A stretch of 64,000 bases of DNA. Source: Dactylorhiza incarnata (Eukaryota; Streptophyta; Magnoliopsida; Asparagales; Orchidaceae). Within the stretch, counting starts at the first letter, position 1. Each line of letters opens with the position of its first letter. The stretch spans positions 744,001 through 808,000 of the forward strand of contig JAWHQI010000520.1 in the NCBI GenBank assembly GCA_033032865.1. The letters are read 5' to 3'. Shown here one piece after another: positions 32,821 through 43,494 of the stretch. The position numbers were made by a program, and so were the translations under genes. The notes beneath the pieces are model-generated. The model saw only the letters and a program-made list of their open reading frames with translations, ran no database searches and was not told where the DNA came from.

Positions 32821-34430
32821 CTTTTCAGCAATAATCTTTTGAATGTGTGCATCAGTTGCCCACGAATCCTTAATCTATTGGTGAAGGTCTGAAGTCACGG
32901 TGATTAGAACCTTAAGCTCCGGTGCAGGGCAGTTCCGTGACAGGGCATCTGCACATTTATTATCTACTCACTTCTTATACTGGATTTGAAAATCATATCC
33001 AAGTAATTTAGCTATATGTTTCTGCTGGAACGGAGTTGCAATCTTTTGTTCCATCAGGAATCTCAAACTCTGATGATCGGTACGTATTATGAAAGAAGGT
33101 CACAGCAAATAATGACGCCAATGCTGGACTGCTAACACAAGAGTCAGCAACTCTTTATCATAGACAGACAGAGCATCATTTCTGGGTCCCAAAGCCTTGC
33201 TAAAATATGCCACCGGTTGATTTTCTTGCATAAGCACGGCTCCCACCTCTTGATTTGATGCATCCGTTTCCAGGACAAAAAGTTTAGAGAAATCTGGTAA
33301 AGCTAATACTGGGGCTCTGTTAAAGCCCGTTTGAGGTTTTCAAATGCTAAATTGGCTTCCCTTGTCCACTGAAAAGTATTCACCTTAAGCAAATTAGTCA
33401 AGGGTCTTGCAATACTACCATAGTTTCGGATGAACCTACGGTAGTAACCTGTCAGCCCCAAAAAAACTCTTAATTTCTTAACATTTATGGGCACCGGCCA
33501 ATTCAACATGGCTTGAATCTTCCCTGGGTCTGTAAACACCCCCTCCCTTGATATCAAATGTCCCAAATACTGAACTTGCACTAACCCAAACGAACACTTG
33601 CCTTTCTTAGCAAATAGCTTATGCTGCCTGAAGACCTGAAATGTATATTGGAGATGTGTCATATGATCCTCCCAAGTTTGGCTGAACACGAGAATGTCAT
33701 TGAAAAATACAAGGATAAACTGCCTGAGTTGCTCTTGGAAGATTTGATTCATCAAGCTTTGGAATGTAGAGGGAGCATTAGTGAGCCCAAAGGGCATCAC
33801 TAAGAATTCATAATGTCCATGATGAGTTCGAAAGGCAGTTTTATGGACATCTTCCGGCACCATCAACACCTGGTGATACCCGGCCCTCAAATCCAACTTA
33901 GAAAAATAGGTGGCACCATGTAATTCATCAATCAACTCTTCTATTATGGGAATAGGAAACTTATTTTTAATAGTATAGGAGTTCAGCTTCCTATAATCCA
34001 CACACAGCCGCCATGATCCGTCCGATTTCTTTACAAGACCACGGGAGATCCAAAGGAACTGCTGCTATGCTGAATTATTCATGCCGCTAACATCTCTTTT
34101 ACCAACTTCTCGATCTCATTTTTTTTGAAGAGGCGGATAACGATAAGGCCTTAAGTTCACTTCGACAGCCCCCTCTTTCAAAGGAATATTATGCTCATGT
34201 CCTCGCTTGGGTGGTAGTCCTCTTGGTTCCTCAAATATGTCAGTAAAATCCTGTAACAGATTTTGTAGTTGTATCTCTTCTGGCATAGCCTGCGATCCAA
34301 ATTCCTGGCAAGCTATTCCTGAACCACCATAAGCCTGCTGACCATCAGTGGCAGACTCCTGAATTTGGCAAAAAGCCATCAGTTGCAAATGTGCGGAAGT
34401 AGAGAGAAGTTTGTCCATTCGTCTCTGCTT
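32821..34430 (-). pseudogene. Chromovirus RT and RNase H
   Basis: RT from [20 protein letters not shown] (34001) through [20 protein letters not shown] and [20 protein letters not shown] to [20 protein letters not shown]. The catalytic motif is FFNDILVF: the first aspartate of FFDD is asparagine, expected to impair polymerase activity. RNase H below 33300 is frameshifted. Confidence 0.85.
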
Positions 34431-34915
34431 TACCCATGCTCGTGGCAAGGCCTTAGAGCCCCGCAAAGACACCTTCCCTGGATGGTAAACTCCATTCGCA
34501 GATCTTTGAAATCCCAATGAACTATTCCTAACGTGATTAACCATTGAATGTCCAACACCACCTCGCAGCCTCCTAAGGGAATTACCAACATATCTGACAC
34601 AAAGCAAACCCCCTGCATTTTCCAGCTGAAGTCCTGCACCTTCAGTGTACTGGATATACTTTTGTCATCAGCTATGGATACATTAAAACTGGGTATCTGC
34701 AACAAAGCACAACCCAATCTGTTGGTTGTCTGGTCATCCAGGAAGTTATGAGTGCTACCTGAATCAATGAGGACTTGAATAGGCTTGCCATGGAAAGAAG
34801 CTGTCACGCGCATAGTGTGGAAATTTGAAATTCCAGACAAGGCATGGGCCGAGAGTTGAGGAGAAATGCCATCCTCCATAGCTTCCTCTACCATGAGAGG
34901 CTCCTCCGCCCGCAC
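34430..34915 (-). pseudogene. Chromovirus aspartic protease
   Basis: Continuous frame with [20 protein letters not shown] and MLVIPLGGCEVVLDIQWLIT. The D-S-G triad is intact. It ends at a frame change into the RT linker (QNLLQDFTDIFEEPRGLPPK). Confidence 0.85.
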
Positions 34916-34927
34916 TTGTTCATCATC

Positions 34928-36031
34928 TTATAACACTGGCTCCAGGGAATACGATTGCCTCCGCCCCAAGCATTTGTGCCCCGGAATATATTTGTTATCG
35001 CACCAGAAACACAACTCTTTTGTACGTTTCTCATCCATCTCCGTCGACGTTAAACGCCGTCCCTGATGAGACGACGACGTCCTCGTCAAATGTGAGCCTC
35101 CCGCCTCCCCTTTATGAACCAGCTTCGGCACACCCGTGTTGGATACTAGGGAACGATCGGAACGCAAAGTTGCAGAAAATGGTATTGGAGGAACACGCTT
35201 CGTCCCTAGAGCCAATATCATCATTATGCTCCTGAAGACAAGCTAATGAAAACACATCCTGAGGGATTTTGGCTGAAGCATGCGAACCGCATAGCCAATA
35301 TCATCATTAAGGCCCGCCAAAGAGAAACTGATCACATGGTCCTCAGGAATTTCCACCTTATGTAACAACAAATCAAATTCATCCAGATACGACTGCACCG
35401 TACCTCGCTAGCACAAGTACTTCAATTCTCCCATCGGATCTGAACCCAATAGCGATCCAAAACGCTGATTCAATGCTTGACAGTAATCTTCCCACGATAG
35501 CCATTCTCTAGAAATTCATGCTTTCATAAAAGATTGGTGCCAATAAAGAGCCAGACCTTCCAAATGAATCGAAGCCATTTTTACCTTCAGATCTGCTGCA
35601 GCTCCCTCCAGATCAAAGTATTGATCAGCTTTATAAACCCATTCTCTCAAATCATCCCCCCAGAATCGAGGGAAATCTAAACGCGGCAGCCGGAAAGTCG
35701 TTTGTATCGATGGGCTAATTTCCGGAGCACCCCATTGCCCTCTCCCTGAGCAGAGGAGCCCCCAATTTCCGATTGTTGGTCCGATTTTAAGGAAGTAAAC
35801 AGAGCACGCAGCACTTCCATTGACTTACTATGTTGATCGTTCAAAGATTGTATAGATCGGGCCGTGGCAACATTATTCTGACGTAAAACCTCTTCCAACG
35901 ATTTCGTCTGTTGCTCCGCCATAGATTGGACCGATCGTGCCAGCACTTACTGTTGTTGACGCAAAGCCTCCAGAATCTCCTTGGAACGAGTAGCATCAGA
36001 CGCCGGCATGACAAAACGGGAAGGTCAAATC
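34928..36031 (-). pseudogene. Chromovirus gag
   Basis: N-terminal helices (MLARSVQSMAEQQTKSLEEV from 35946), a capsid region broken by stops (35400-35680), and the zinc-knuckle-like RTKELCFWCDNKYIPGHKC near 35000. A stop near 34927 precedes protease. Confidence 0.75.
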
Positions 36032-36043
36032 CCTCTGATACCA
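36032..36043 (-). other. Primer-binding site of the chromovirus
   Basis: CCTCTGATACCA, complement of TGGTATCAGAGG; one base from the 5' LTR. It matches initiator tRNA-Met at 11 of 12. Confidence 0.85.
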
Positions 36044-36044
36044 A

Positions 36045-36417
36045 TGATGTGTTCACCTGCAAATGTAGATACAAAACCTCCAAGGGAAAACTAGAAGGAA
36101 GAACTATGGAGCATGGAACAATCAGATCACTACAATGAATCGTCAAATTAACAAACTCAGCAAACAGAAAACAGTTAATAGAACTCAGCCCTAAGGAGAT
36201 GAACTCCTGAACAGACTGCCAATGTTCTCTCTCACGCAAGAGGAACCCAGAATTCGACTCAAAGAACAAGCTATAGTCCCCGCTTCCACCCTTACCTTAT
36301 TTATAACAGTTTGCCAAATAAAGGAAAAGACAATTCTACCCCTTCCAACAAACATATAACCACTAATTACTTTTCCCGCTAAAAACACGCCTGCTGAATC
36401 TGAATTGGATCGTAACA
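36045..36417 (-). repeat. 5' LTR of the 31-36 kb chromovirus
   Basis: TGATGTGTTCACC...GGATCGTAACA; same length as the other LTR. Confidence 0.9.
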
Positions 36418-36565
36418 GCTGCCCTGGACCGGTGCGGCTTCGGCGAGTAGAGAAGGCGCGCGGAAGAGAGGCGTTCGAGCGGCTAGAGGAGCGACGAGCG
36501 GCGCGCGGAAGAGAAACGTTGGAGTTGGAGCGGCGAGTTCGGTCGCAAGCGAGAACGGCGGGTTC

Positions 36566-36577
36566 ACTCTGATAACA
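36566..36577 (-). other. Degenerate primer-binding site of host copia
   Basis: ACTCTGATAACA is the complement of TGTTATCAGAGT, 10 of 12 to the initiator-Met site, placed between leader and LTR-like DNA. Confidence 0.55.
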
Positions 36578-36776
36578 AGTAGAGAGAAACAAAAGAAAAA
36601 TTATTAGGTTAAAAACATTACACATACATGAGTCCTACCACCATATATATACAGATGCAACATGTGACATATCACGTGTGACAGGAAAAAATTATCATAT
36701 ATTCAACTATCACCTTCCTAAAATCTCGTAAGTAGGAAATCTAATTGATGTTTTCATGTGCATGCTTTGAGTTGTC

Positions 36777-37143
36777 TGTTACGGGCCTCCCTATCAGGTC
36801 ACCCGCAACAGGGCCGCGGCCCATACACCCTAACCCATCTCCGACACTGTTCTCATGCACAGCGGGTTATTGGAGCGGTGGCAAGCCACCGTCAGGGTTT
36901 GAACCCCTGACCTCTTACTCCCTTGACAAGGTCCTCTCCAAGCAGGACTTGCCACCGCTCAGTTGGTGATGAGTCCTGCTTGGAGAGGACCTTGTCAAGG
37001 GAGTAAGAGGTCAGGGGTTCAAACCCTGACGGTGGCTTGCCACCGCTCCAATAACCCGCTGTGCATGAGAACAGTGTCGGAGATGGGTTCGGGTGTATGG
37101 GCCGCGGCCTTGTTGCGGGTGACCTGATGGGAGGCCCGTAACA
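36777..37143. repeat. 365-bp near-perfect palindrome with SINE-like boxes
   Basis: Arms 36778-36949 and 36972-37142 are inverted copies, with a 22-bp centre (36950-36971). Ends read TGTTACGGGCC and GGCCCGTAACA. The centre and right arm hold a box-A-like GCTCAGTTGGT and, about 58 bases on, a perfect box B GGTTCAAACCC (37016-37026), as in tRNA-derived SINEs. The left arm has box B in inverse but no box A. It could be an inverted SINE dimer or a foldback element. No TSD is clear. Confidence 0.85.
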
Positions 37144-37205
37144 TAAATTACTGAACAACCTCCTCTCATTATTCAAGTATACTCTCGTCGTAAATCTAAG
37201 GATGG

Positions 37206-38144
37206 TCCCCGTCAGGCGTTTCAAACGAAGGATCTTGGCAATCTTAGATACTTCCTCGGAATTGAAGTTGCTCGTCGATCCGATGGGTTAGTCCTGTCCC
37301 AACGGAAATACTGCATTGACTTACTTCAAGAGGCAGGTTTCTCTGGCTGTAAACCTGCAGATACCCCTATGGATTCAAACCAAAAGTTATGTGCTGCTGG
37401 TTCTGCGACTGATCAACTCCTTGAGAATCCAGAGTACTACCGTCGTTTGGTTGGGAAGCTGATTTATCTTACAGTTACTCGACCAGATATTTCGTATGCC
37501 GTCAGCGTTGTAAGTCGCTTCATGCACACTCCGAGGACTTCTCATCTCCAAGCTGTTGAGCGCATTCTCCGATACTTGAAAACTGCTCCTGGACAAGGCC
37601 TTGTCTACAAACCATCCACCTCGCCATCTCTTCTTGCTTACTCAGATGCTGACTATGCTGGCTCTCCAGATGACAGACGTTCCACGACTGGTTTTTGTAC
37701 GTACTTTGGTGGACATCTTATAACATGGCGTAGCAAGAAACAGGTTGTGGTTGCTCGCTCCTCGGCTGAGGCTGAATATAGAGCTATGACTGCTGTCACA
37801 TCTGAATTAACCTGGCTTGAAGGACTTTTGGGAGATTTAGGTGTCAAACTCTCCTCTCCGGCAACTCTTCTTTGTGACAGTCAGGCTGCTATTCATATTG
37901 CCAAGAATCCTGTGTTTCATGAGCGGACAAAGTATATTGAAGTTGATTGTCATTTCAACAGGGAAAAGGTTCAGTCAAAGAAGATAGAATTGGAACATGT
38001 CCCAGCTGCAAAACAAGTTGCTGACATCATGACTAAAGCTCTTCCTCGGCCATTATACCAACAGTTCTTATCCAAGCTGGGTGCCTACGACTTGTACGCT
38101 CCAGCTTGCGGGGGAGTGTTAGAGAATATAGGAAAACCCATGTA
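37206..38144 (+). pseudogene. Copia RT tail and RNase H
   Basis: One open frame: QAFQTKDLGNLRYFLGIEVA, RRLVGKLIYLTVTRPDISYA, LLAYSDADYAGSPDDRRSTT, VARSSAEAEYRAMTAVTSEL, ERTKYIEVDCHFNREKVQSK. The catalytic positions of RNase H appear intact and there is no stop, but polymerase and upstream domains are gone. The frame runs into the LTR. Confidence 0.9.
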
Positions 38145-38299
38145 AAGGCCCATATATTAGGCCCATTTATCTTTCCCTCTTTTAGTCCCACATCTCCTGT
38201 ATAGGATTTCTTCCTCCTCTCTCTTCCTATATATTTGTACTCATACTTGTATTTATCCCTCAAGTGAATATACTACAAGGTTTATACCATTTCTCTACA
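38117..38299 (+). repeat. Copia 3' LTR
   Basis: 183 bp, TGTTAGAGAATATAGG to TTTCTCTACA, with a TATA-like box near 38226. No partner LTR in the window. Confidence 0.8.
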
Positions 38300-38305
38300 A
38301 TATTG

Positions 38306-38760
38306 ATAAGCAAGTTTTACCGTACTGTAATTAGACCAGCGATGCTCTACGGTTCTGTGTGGGCAGTGAATTGTGTACGTGAGCAAAAAATAGGAGTTGC
38401 GGAGATGAGAATGCTTAGGTGGATGTGTGGACACACGAGACTGAATAAAATTAGGAATGAATGTATTAGGGATAAGACAGAAGTGACACCAATTGCAGAG
38501 AAGAGGCGAGAAGCTCAACTAAGGTGGTTTGGACACGTAAAAAGAAGACCATTAGAGGCACTTGTTAGGCGTTGTGAGAGTTTAGTCACTAGGCATGTTA
38601 AAAGGGGAGGGGTAGACCAATAAAGACTTGGAACGAAACTATAAGGAAAGACATGATGTACTTAGGCATTAGTGAGATTAGGACTAAAGATAGGGCACAA
38701 TGGCGACAAAGGATCCATATAGCCGACCCCACTATAGTGGGATAAAGGCTTGAGTGTTGT
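38306..38760 (+). mobile_element. RTE LINE 3' end, 5'-truncated
   Basis: Encodes the RT-tail motif FYRTVIRPAMLYGSVWAVNC, then EMRMLRWMCGHTRLNKIRNE and AQLRWFGHVKRRPLEALVRR, and after a frame break WNETIRKDMMYLGI and QWRQRIHIADPT. It ends with CCCCACTATAGTGGGATAA and a TTG-rich tail, the typical plant RTE terminus. ATATTGAT before (38299-38306) and after (38768-38775) is a possible target duplication. Confidence 0.85.
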
Positions 38761-39236
38761 CGTTGTTGTATGAGTGATATTGATGTGCCGAGATCTTCGG
38801 ACTCTTTTAAACTCTATTTGTAATATGAACTCGTTCATAGACGAGCTAATTCGCTGGCATTTATTTCTGTTTGGATGTTGCTATTATTTTATTTATTTTT
38901 TGCGAAGTCAGACAGAATTAACGCGCATCGCATTTGGATGAGGACCTGTTTTCGCGCGAGCCAGTTCTCAGCTCGCAAGGCGTTATCGTTCAAGAGATCT
39001 CACGCGTCTCGGACCCCTTCTACCCTCGCTTCGCGAAGAGTCGGCAGGTCCCGTCAATAAATTGATGGGCCCGGGACCAGAAATAAATGCATTTTTTTCA
39101 TTCAACTTCTTCTTTGCCAGCTGATTTGAGCGAGTGAGCGATTTAAGTTATTTAGCTCGTGATGTCTCTTTAAGAGAAAAAGGATGTGGGTCGCCTGCAT
39201 TGCGCGGATTAGTTTTCCTCCGTTCGTTTTAAGAAG

Positions 39237-41105
39237 TTGATAACTACCGAGGCCGAGCTGGAGGCTTTTAGAACTCAGTTCCTACCTGCTGGTTATAAGG
39301 CGAGGTTGCCTAGGGAATGTGAGTACGTCAATACCTTTTCCCTGATTAGCTCGCATTCCCATTATCGCATTTCGAAGTGGGGCTGCAACTACCGATGTGG
39401 CCGGAATTCTGCCAAGTTTTCCGCTACTATGGATTGATCCCGGCTCAGATCAACTCCAACGGTATCGTGACCATCGTGGGGTACCTCTACTTCCTCCGCG
39501 AGGAGGGAATTGAATTTGACCTCACTGTGTTTCGCAAGGTATTCAACATGTAGTGACCAAAGAGGGTGTCGCCTATTTTTGCGGACTTCGAACAAGGTTC
39601 ACCGCTGGAACGAGAGGTTCCTCTTCGTTCAAGGCGACTTCGACAACATCCTGCATCAGCCTCCGCAGGCAGGAGCTGAACTCTTCATTCCCCCAACCCT
39701 GAGCGGGCACAAGCTAGATCTTCAGCTCGCCCTGAAGAAAAAGAAGTTTGATATAGTTCGCTTCTGTCGGCAAGTTGATCAACTCGCCTACATTAAGCCT
39801 GGGGCAGGTAACTGCGAACGAATTCATTTTTTTGGTGAGGCGATGTTTTAGCGGATCGTTTTACGTCTCGCCTTTTTTGGCCAAAATTTTCTAAACCCTT
39901 CTTTACACATTGTTTACTGCAGGAGTTCGCATGGTCCCCGTGACCGTCCTCCCTCCTGCTGGCGAGGAGACTCCACCTGCGTCTAGCGAGATCCCTCCTA
40001 GGCGAGGCAGTGAAGGTTCTTCCAGTCATTTTGGTGAGTAGACTTTTGTTCAGTGAGGCGAGTTTATTTACTTCGATGTTCCTGAGGAGGTTCCCTCGAA
40101 GTCGCCTCAACAGCTTGAGGTGGAATCTTCAGTGCCGAGACGTCGTAAAGTGATAGCTCGCAAGAGGCGGCGTGAAGAGCGGAGGAGGGGCCTTCAACGA
40201 GGATCCCGACACGCACCCCAATTTCGGCCATGTGGTGAGCACTGATATCTCGAGCAATCCTCTGATTGCCTGGAATGATGAGTAGAATTAGGTCCGCCTC
40301 AGCTCGCGCCTTCCCTCTTGTACAGAGGATGGCGAGCCGAACGACGACGCATTTAATGTCGTGTTCGGTTTATATGGGCGAGATGACGTTGAAGTTTTGC
40401 GAGAGGCTTCGTCTCGATATTTGGCGGATCGGGGTTCCAAGTCGCTCCTACGGAGCCTTGAACTTGCTCATCAGACCGTGCGGAACCTCCTCGAGGCAGA
40501 TGGAAAGATTCGCCTGTACGAATCTCTTCACCACAAGAAGCAGGAAATTCTAACGGAAACGAAAGAGAAGCTAGCGGCCACAGAGGCAAGGCTAATTGAG
40601 GCCTAGGCGAAGCTGTGCGAGGAAAAGTCCTGTGACGTCTCCTTGGTGAGAGCTTGCTCTCTTTGTTTTGCTCGCCTATACGTTTCTTCTTTTAAGGGAT
40701 TTTTTCTGACTGCTGATAAACTTCTACTTGCAGGAGGCCAAACTCCTTGCGATGGTGAAAATTTATAAGTTGGAGAAAGATTTGGAGGATAGCCAGGCGG
40801 CATTGGAGGCCGCTCATATTCGGATCGCCGAGCTGGAGTCTCAGCCCGCGCCGCAGCGACCTCCTAAGGTAGGGACTTCCAAAGGCGGGAAAGCCATTCA
40901 TTTGTCCTATATGGAGCTTACCGAAATGCGTCAAGAGATCGCGAGCTACACTGGCGATCTGATTTTCGCCAAGCTGAAGGAACGGGGCTTCCTCACCGAG
41001 GCGGGATTGAAGAAGCCGGCGGAGGATCTTCTGCCCGAGAATTTTGTCGCGAGCACTGGCATGACTTCGAGCTCAGAAGGTTACACTTCGTCCCATTATC
41101 ACTAG
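39237..41105 (+). pseudogene. Spliced antisense ORF of Tat element (Transposase_28-like)
   Basis: The first part reads TTEAELEAFRTQFLPAGYKA, then in another frame a segment like YYGLIPAQINSNGIVTIVGY, then KVHRWNERFLFVQGDFDNIL, matching the plant gypsy-type putative transposon domain PF04195. Canonical introns appear at 39808-39922 and 40646-40733; GTGAGT at 40034 is a further donor. The last exon (40734-41105) is coiled-coil (KIYKLEKDLEDSQAALEAAH) and ends in GYTSSHYH. Frame breaks near 39330 and 39550 make this copy defective. Its function is not known. Confidence 0.7.
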
Positions 41106-41338
41106 GATGGCATTCTCCTCAGTGATTCGCAAAGCGAAATCTTCGGCGACCCCAAAACTTAAAAGAAGCTCTTCTTTACTTTTTGTTTTTAAGCTAAAAA
41201 AGATTTATTTATCATGCACACAGGCGAATCATCACCCTTTTTGATGTAATGTTTTGCCAAATGATGATAGTAAGAAAGAGAACTTTTGTTTGGTCAGTTT
41301 GTTTCGCATCTTGTATTTGAAAACCGAGACCTTGCTAG

Positions 41339-41525
41339 GCTTTTTGGAACGAGAGAGCCCAGACCTCGCTATGCTCTTAGGAACGAGCGAGCTGAAACCT
41401 CGCTAGGATCTTAAGAACGAGCGATCTGAGACCTCGCTAGGCTCTTAGGAACGAGCGAGCCGAGACCTCGCTAGGCTCTTAGGAACGAGCGAGCCGAGAC
41501 CGAAACCTCGCTAGGCTCTTAGGAC
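41339..41525. repeat. Short tandem repeat, about 42-bp unit
   Basis: Four to five copies of a unit containing GACCTCGCTAGGCTCTTAGG and AACGAGCGAGCC. Related ACCTCGCC/GGCGAG motifs occur in the 5' LTR at 49685-49795. Confidence 0.8.
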
Positions 41526-41558
41526 ATCTGACCTCTATATTAAATCTTTGGGCAGAAG

Positions 41559-42610
41559 AGGCATTCGAGGTGTCTGAAGGCCAACATACAAGTGGGGAGC
41601 TGATTTCGACCGACCTTGTAGAGGTCTGGACTTAAGTGGACTCGCAGCGCTCGAGGCGTTGTCTCATGCCCTGTTTTTAGGAGATGTTAGGAGGGAGAGG
41701 CACTCAAGGAGTCTGAAGGCCAACATATAAGTGGGGAGCTTATCTCACCGACCAGGTAGAGGTCTGGACTTAAGTGGACTCGCAGTGCTCGAGGTGTTGT
41801 CTCATGCCCTGTTTTTAGGAGATGTAACCGAGAGGGAGAGGCACTCGAGGGGTTTGAAGGTCAATATACAAGTGGGGAGCTGATCTAGACCGACCTTGTA
41901 GATGTCTGGACTTAAGTGGACTCACAACACTCGAGGCGTTGTTCCATGCCATGTTTTTAGGAGATGTGGTCAGGGGGGAGGCACTCGAGGGGTCCGAAGG
42001 CCAACATACAAGTGGGGAACTGTTCTCGACTGACCTTGTAGAGGTCTGGACTTAAGTGGACTCGCAGCGCTCGAGGCGTTGTCCCATGCCCTATTTTTTG
42101 GAGATGTAATCCGGAGGGAGAGGCACTCGATGGGTTTGAAGGTCAACATACAAGTGAGGAGATAATCTCAACCGAACTTGGAGAGGCTTGGACTTAAGTG
42201 GACTCGCAACGCTCGAGGCGTTGTCCGATGCCCTGTTTTTAGGAGATGTAATCGAAGGGGGAGGGGAGGCGCTCAAGGGGTCCGAAGAACAACATACAAG
42301 TGGGGAGCTGATCTCAACCGACCCTGTAGAGGCCTGGACTTAGGTGGACTCGCAGCACTCGAGGTGTTGTCCCATGCCCTGTTTTTAGGAGATGTAATCG
42401 GGAGGGAGAGACACTCGAGGGGTCTGAAGTCCAACATACAAGTTGGGAGTTGATCTCGACCGACCTTGTAGAGATCTGGACTTAAGTGGACTCGTAGCGC
42501 TCGAGGCGTTGTCCCAAGGCGTGTTTAACAATGCGCTGAGTGGGTGAGAGAGACAGTCGAGGGATCGTCGGCCAACATGCAAGGTGGGAGCTGATCTCGA
42601 TCGTCAATGC
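41559..42610. repeat. 141-bp tandem repeat array
   Basis: The anchor CAACATACAAGTGGGGAGC recurs at 41582, 41721, 41862, 42002, 42144, 42290, 42432 and (diverged) 42573, spacing 139-146 bp. Units also share GTAGAGGTCTGGACTTAAG and CTCGAGGCGTTGTC. A further diverged unit is at 43216. It lies between integrase and the antisense ORF of the Tat element. Short ORFs here are repeat artefacts. Confidence 0.9.
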
Positions 42611-42619
42611 AGAGACTTA

Positions 42620-42840
42620 GGCTTCGTTTGGTAAGGCGTCTAGTGCTGGAAAGGGAGCAAACGCCGCCCGTGGTAGGGCCCGGAGGGGGAGGGTTGCAGC
42701 CCCAGCCGGCGCTTTTTTGGCGTTTCCCAGAGGGAGGCGGGAGCAAACCCCGCCGCGCGCACCTCTCTCGTGTTTGTTTTTCCGCCTTGCGGCGGCGGCT
42801 GCTCCCGCACCGGCGTGAAAACGCCCTACCAAATGAATCC
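42620..42840. mobile_element. Tourist-like MITE (PIF/Harbinger)
   Basis: 221 bp with inverted ends GGCTTCGTTTGGTAAGGCG and CGCCCTACCAAATGAATCC, flanked by TTA (42617-42619, 42841-42843). The sequence at 43250-43275 (CTTAGACTTAGGAGAATG) shows the empty site. GC-rich inside; no transposase. Confidence 0.85.
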
Positions 42841-43494
42841 TTAGACTTAGGAGGATGCGCTATTATCCCGAGGCATCGTCCTATCACCCGACTGAGGTTG
42901 CTTTTTAGGATACTATCATAGGAGGATCACAAATTCCATTTCTGGAGAGGTCTCATCCTGTCACTTAAGAGTCAAAACGAATTACCATTTCTTGAAGAGT
43001 ATATAGTGCATGAAAGATGAATTGTTTCTTTGTTTTCAACTTTAACGTAGGAGTTCATCAAGTCGATGACTCTTGAAGTCGTTCTAGCTATCAGACATGA
43101 ACGACCCGTTGCTGAGAGGGAATTTATCTTTTATAAGTCGGTTTAGAGGACGACTCCGGACTCCCTTCTAATAACTCCGCAGATGGACGAGAAGTGTACT
43201 CGAGGGATAGTCGGGCAACATGCAAGTGGGAAGCTGATCTCGGTCATCAATGCAGAGGCTTAGACTTAGGAGAATGTATTATTATCCCTAGGCACTGTCC
43301 TATCACCCAACCTGGGGTTTATAAGAGTCGAGTCGGAAATTCATATTTTAAACCACTTGTGAAGACAGGTTTCACCTCGATATCGCATCGAGCCTCAATA
43401 ATTTTTAAGGAAACAAGCAGATTTAATTTTGTTGATTAGTTGAAATATTTATTTACGGAGGATGTAACCTATTAAGCAGTTGCTCTTTCGTTAT

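Larger units (their letters stand above)
31054..36417 (-). mobile_element. Ty3 chromovirus (Reina-like)
   Basis: Two 373-bp LTRs (31054-31426, 36045-36417) differ at about 13 positions by eye (3.5%). The flanks GTTGT and GCTGC differ by two C/T changes. Primer site at 36032-36043. Gag, protease, RT, RNase H, integrase and a degenerate chromodomain read on the minus strand with several breaks. 5.36 kb with short LTRs fits Reina. It sits in the leader of a copia element with the same orientation. Confidence 0.9.
29404..36777 (-). mobile_element. Ty1/copia remnant hosting a chromovirus
   Basis: Minus-strand protease fragment and gag (29404-30573), a purine-rich leader (30574-31053 and 36418-36565), a primer-site-like sequence (36566-36577) and part of a 5' LTR (36578-36777). 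A Ty3 element fills the leader at 31054-36417. The downstream pol is missing below 29404 and the LTR is cut by the palindrome at 36777, so termini and TSD are lost. Confidence 0.75.
37144..38299 (+). mobile_element. 5'-truncated copia with 3' LTR
   Basis: Carries the RT end and RNase H, a polypurine tract (GCGGGGGAG, 38108-38116) and one LTR (38117-38299). A short linker segment at 37150-37205 (IIQVYSRRKSKDGPR) normally found before RT is joined directly to the RT tail, showing an internal deletion. Confidence 0.85.

Noticed and set aside
36895..37030. tRNA gene in the palindrome
   Set aside because: Box A and box B occur, but no cloverleaf with anticodon arm could be drawn; SINE-like is the better reading.
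38800..39230. 3' LTR of the Tat element
   Set aside because: No sequence resembling 49220-49933 was found here by eye; the element is treated as truncated.
41339..42610. CRISPR-like spaced repeats
   Set aside because: Units are head-to-tail tandem repeats without unique spacers, in a plant retroelement.
42607..42921. ORFs over 70 codons on both strands
   Set aside because: They fall in the GC-rich Tourist MITE and have no protein motif.
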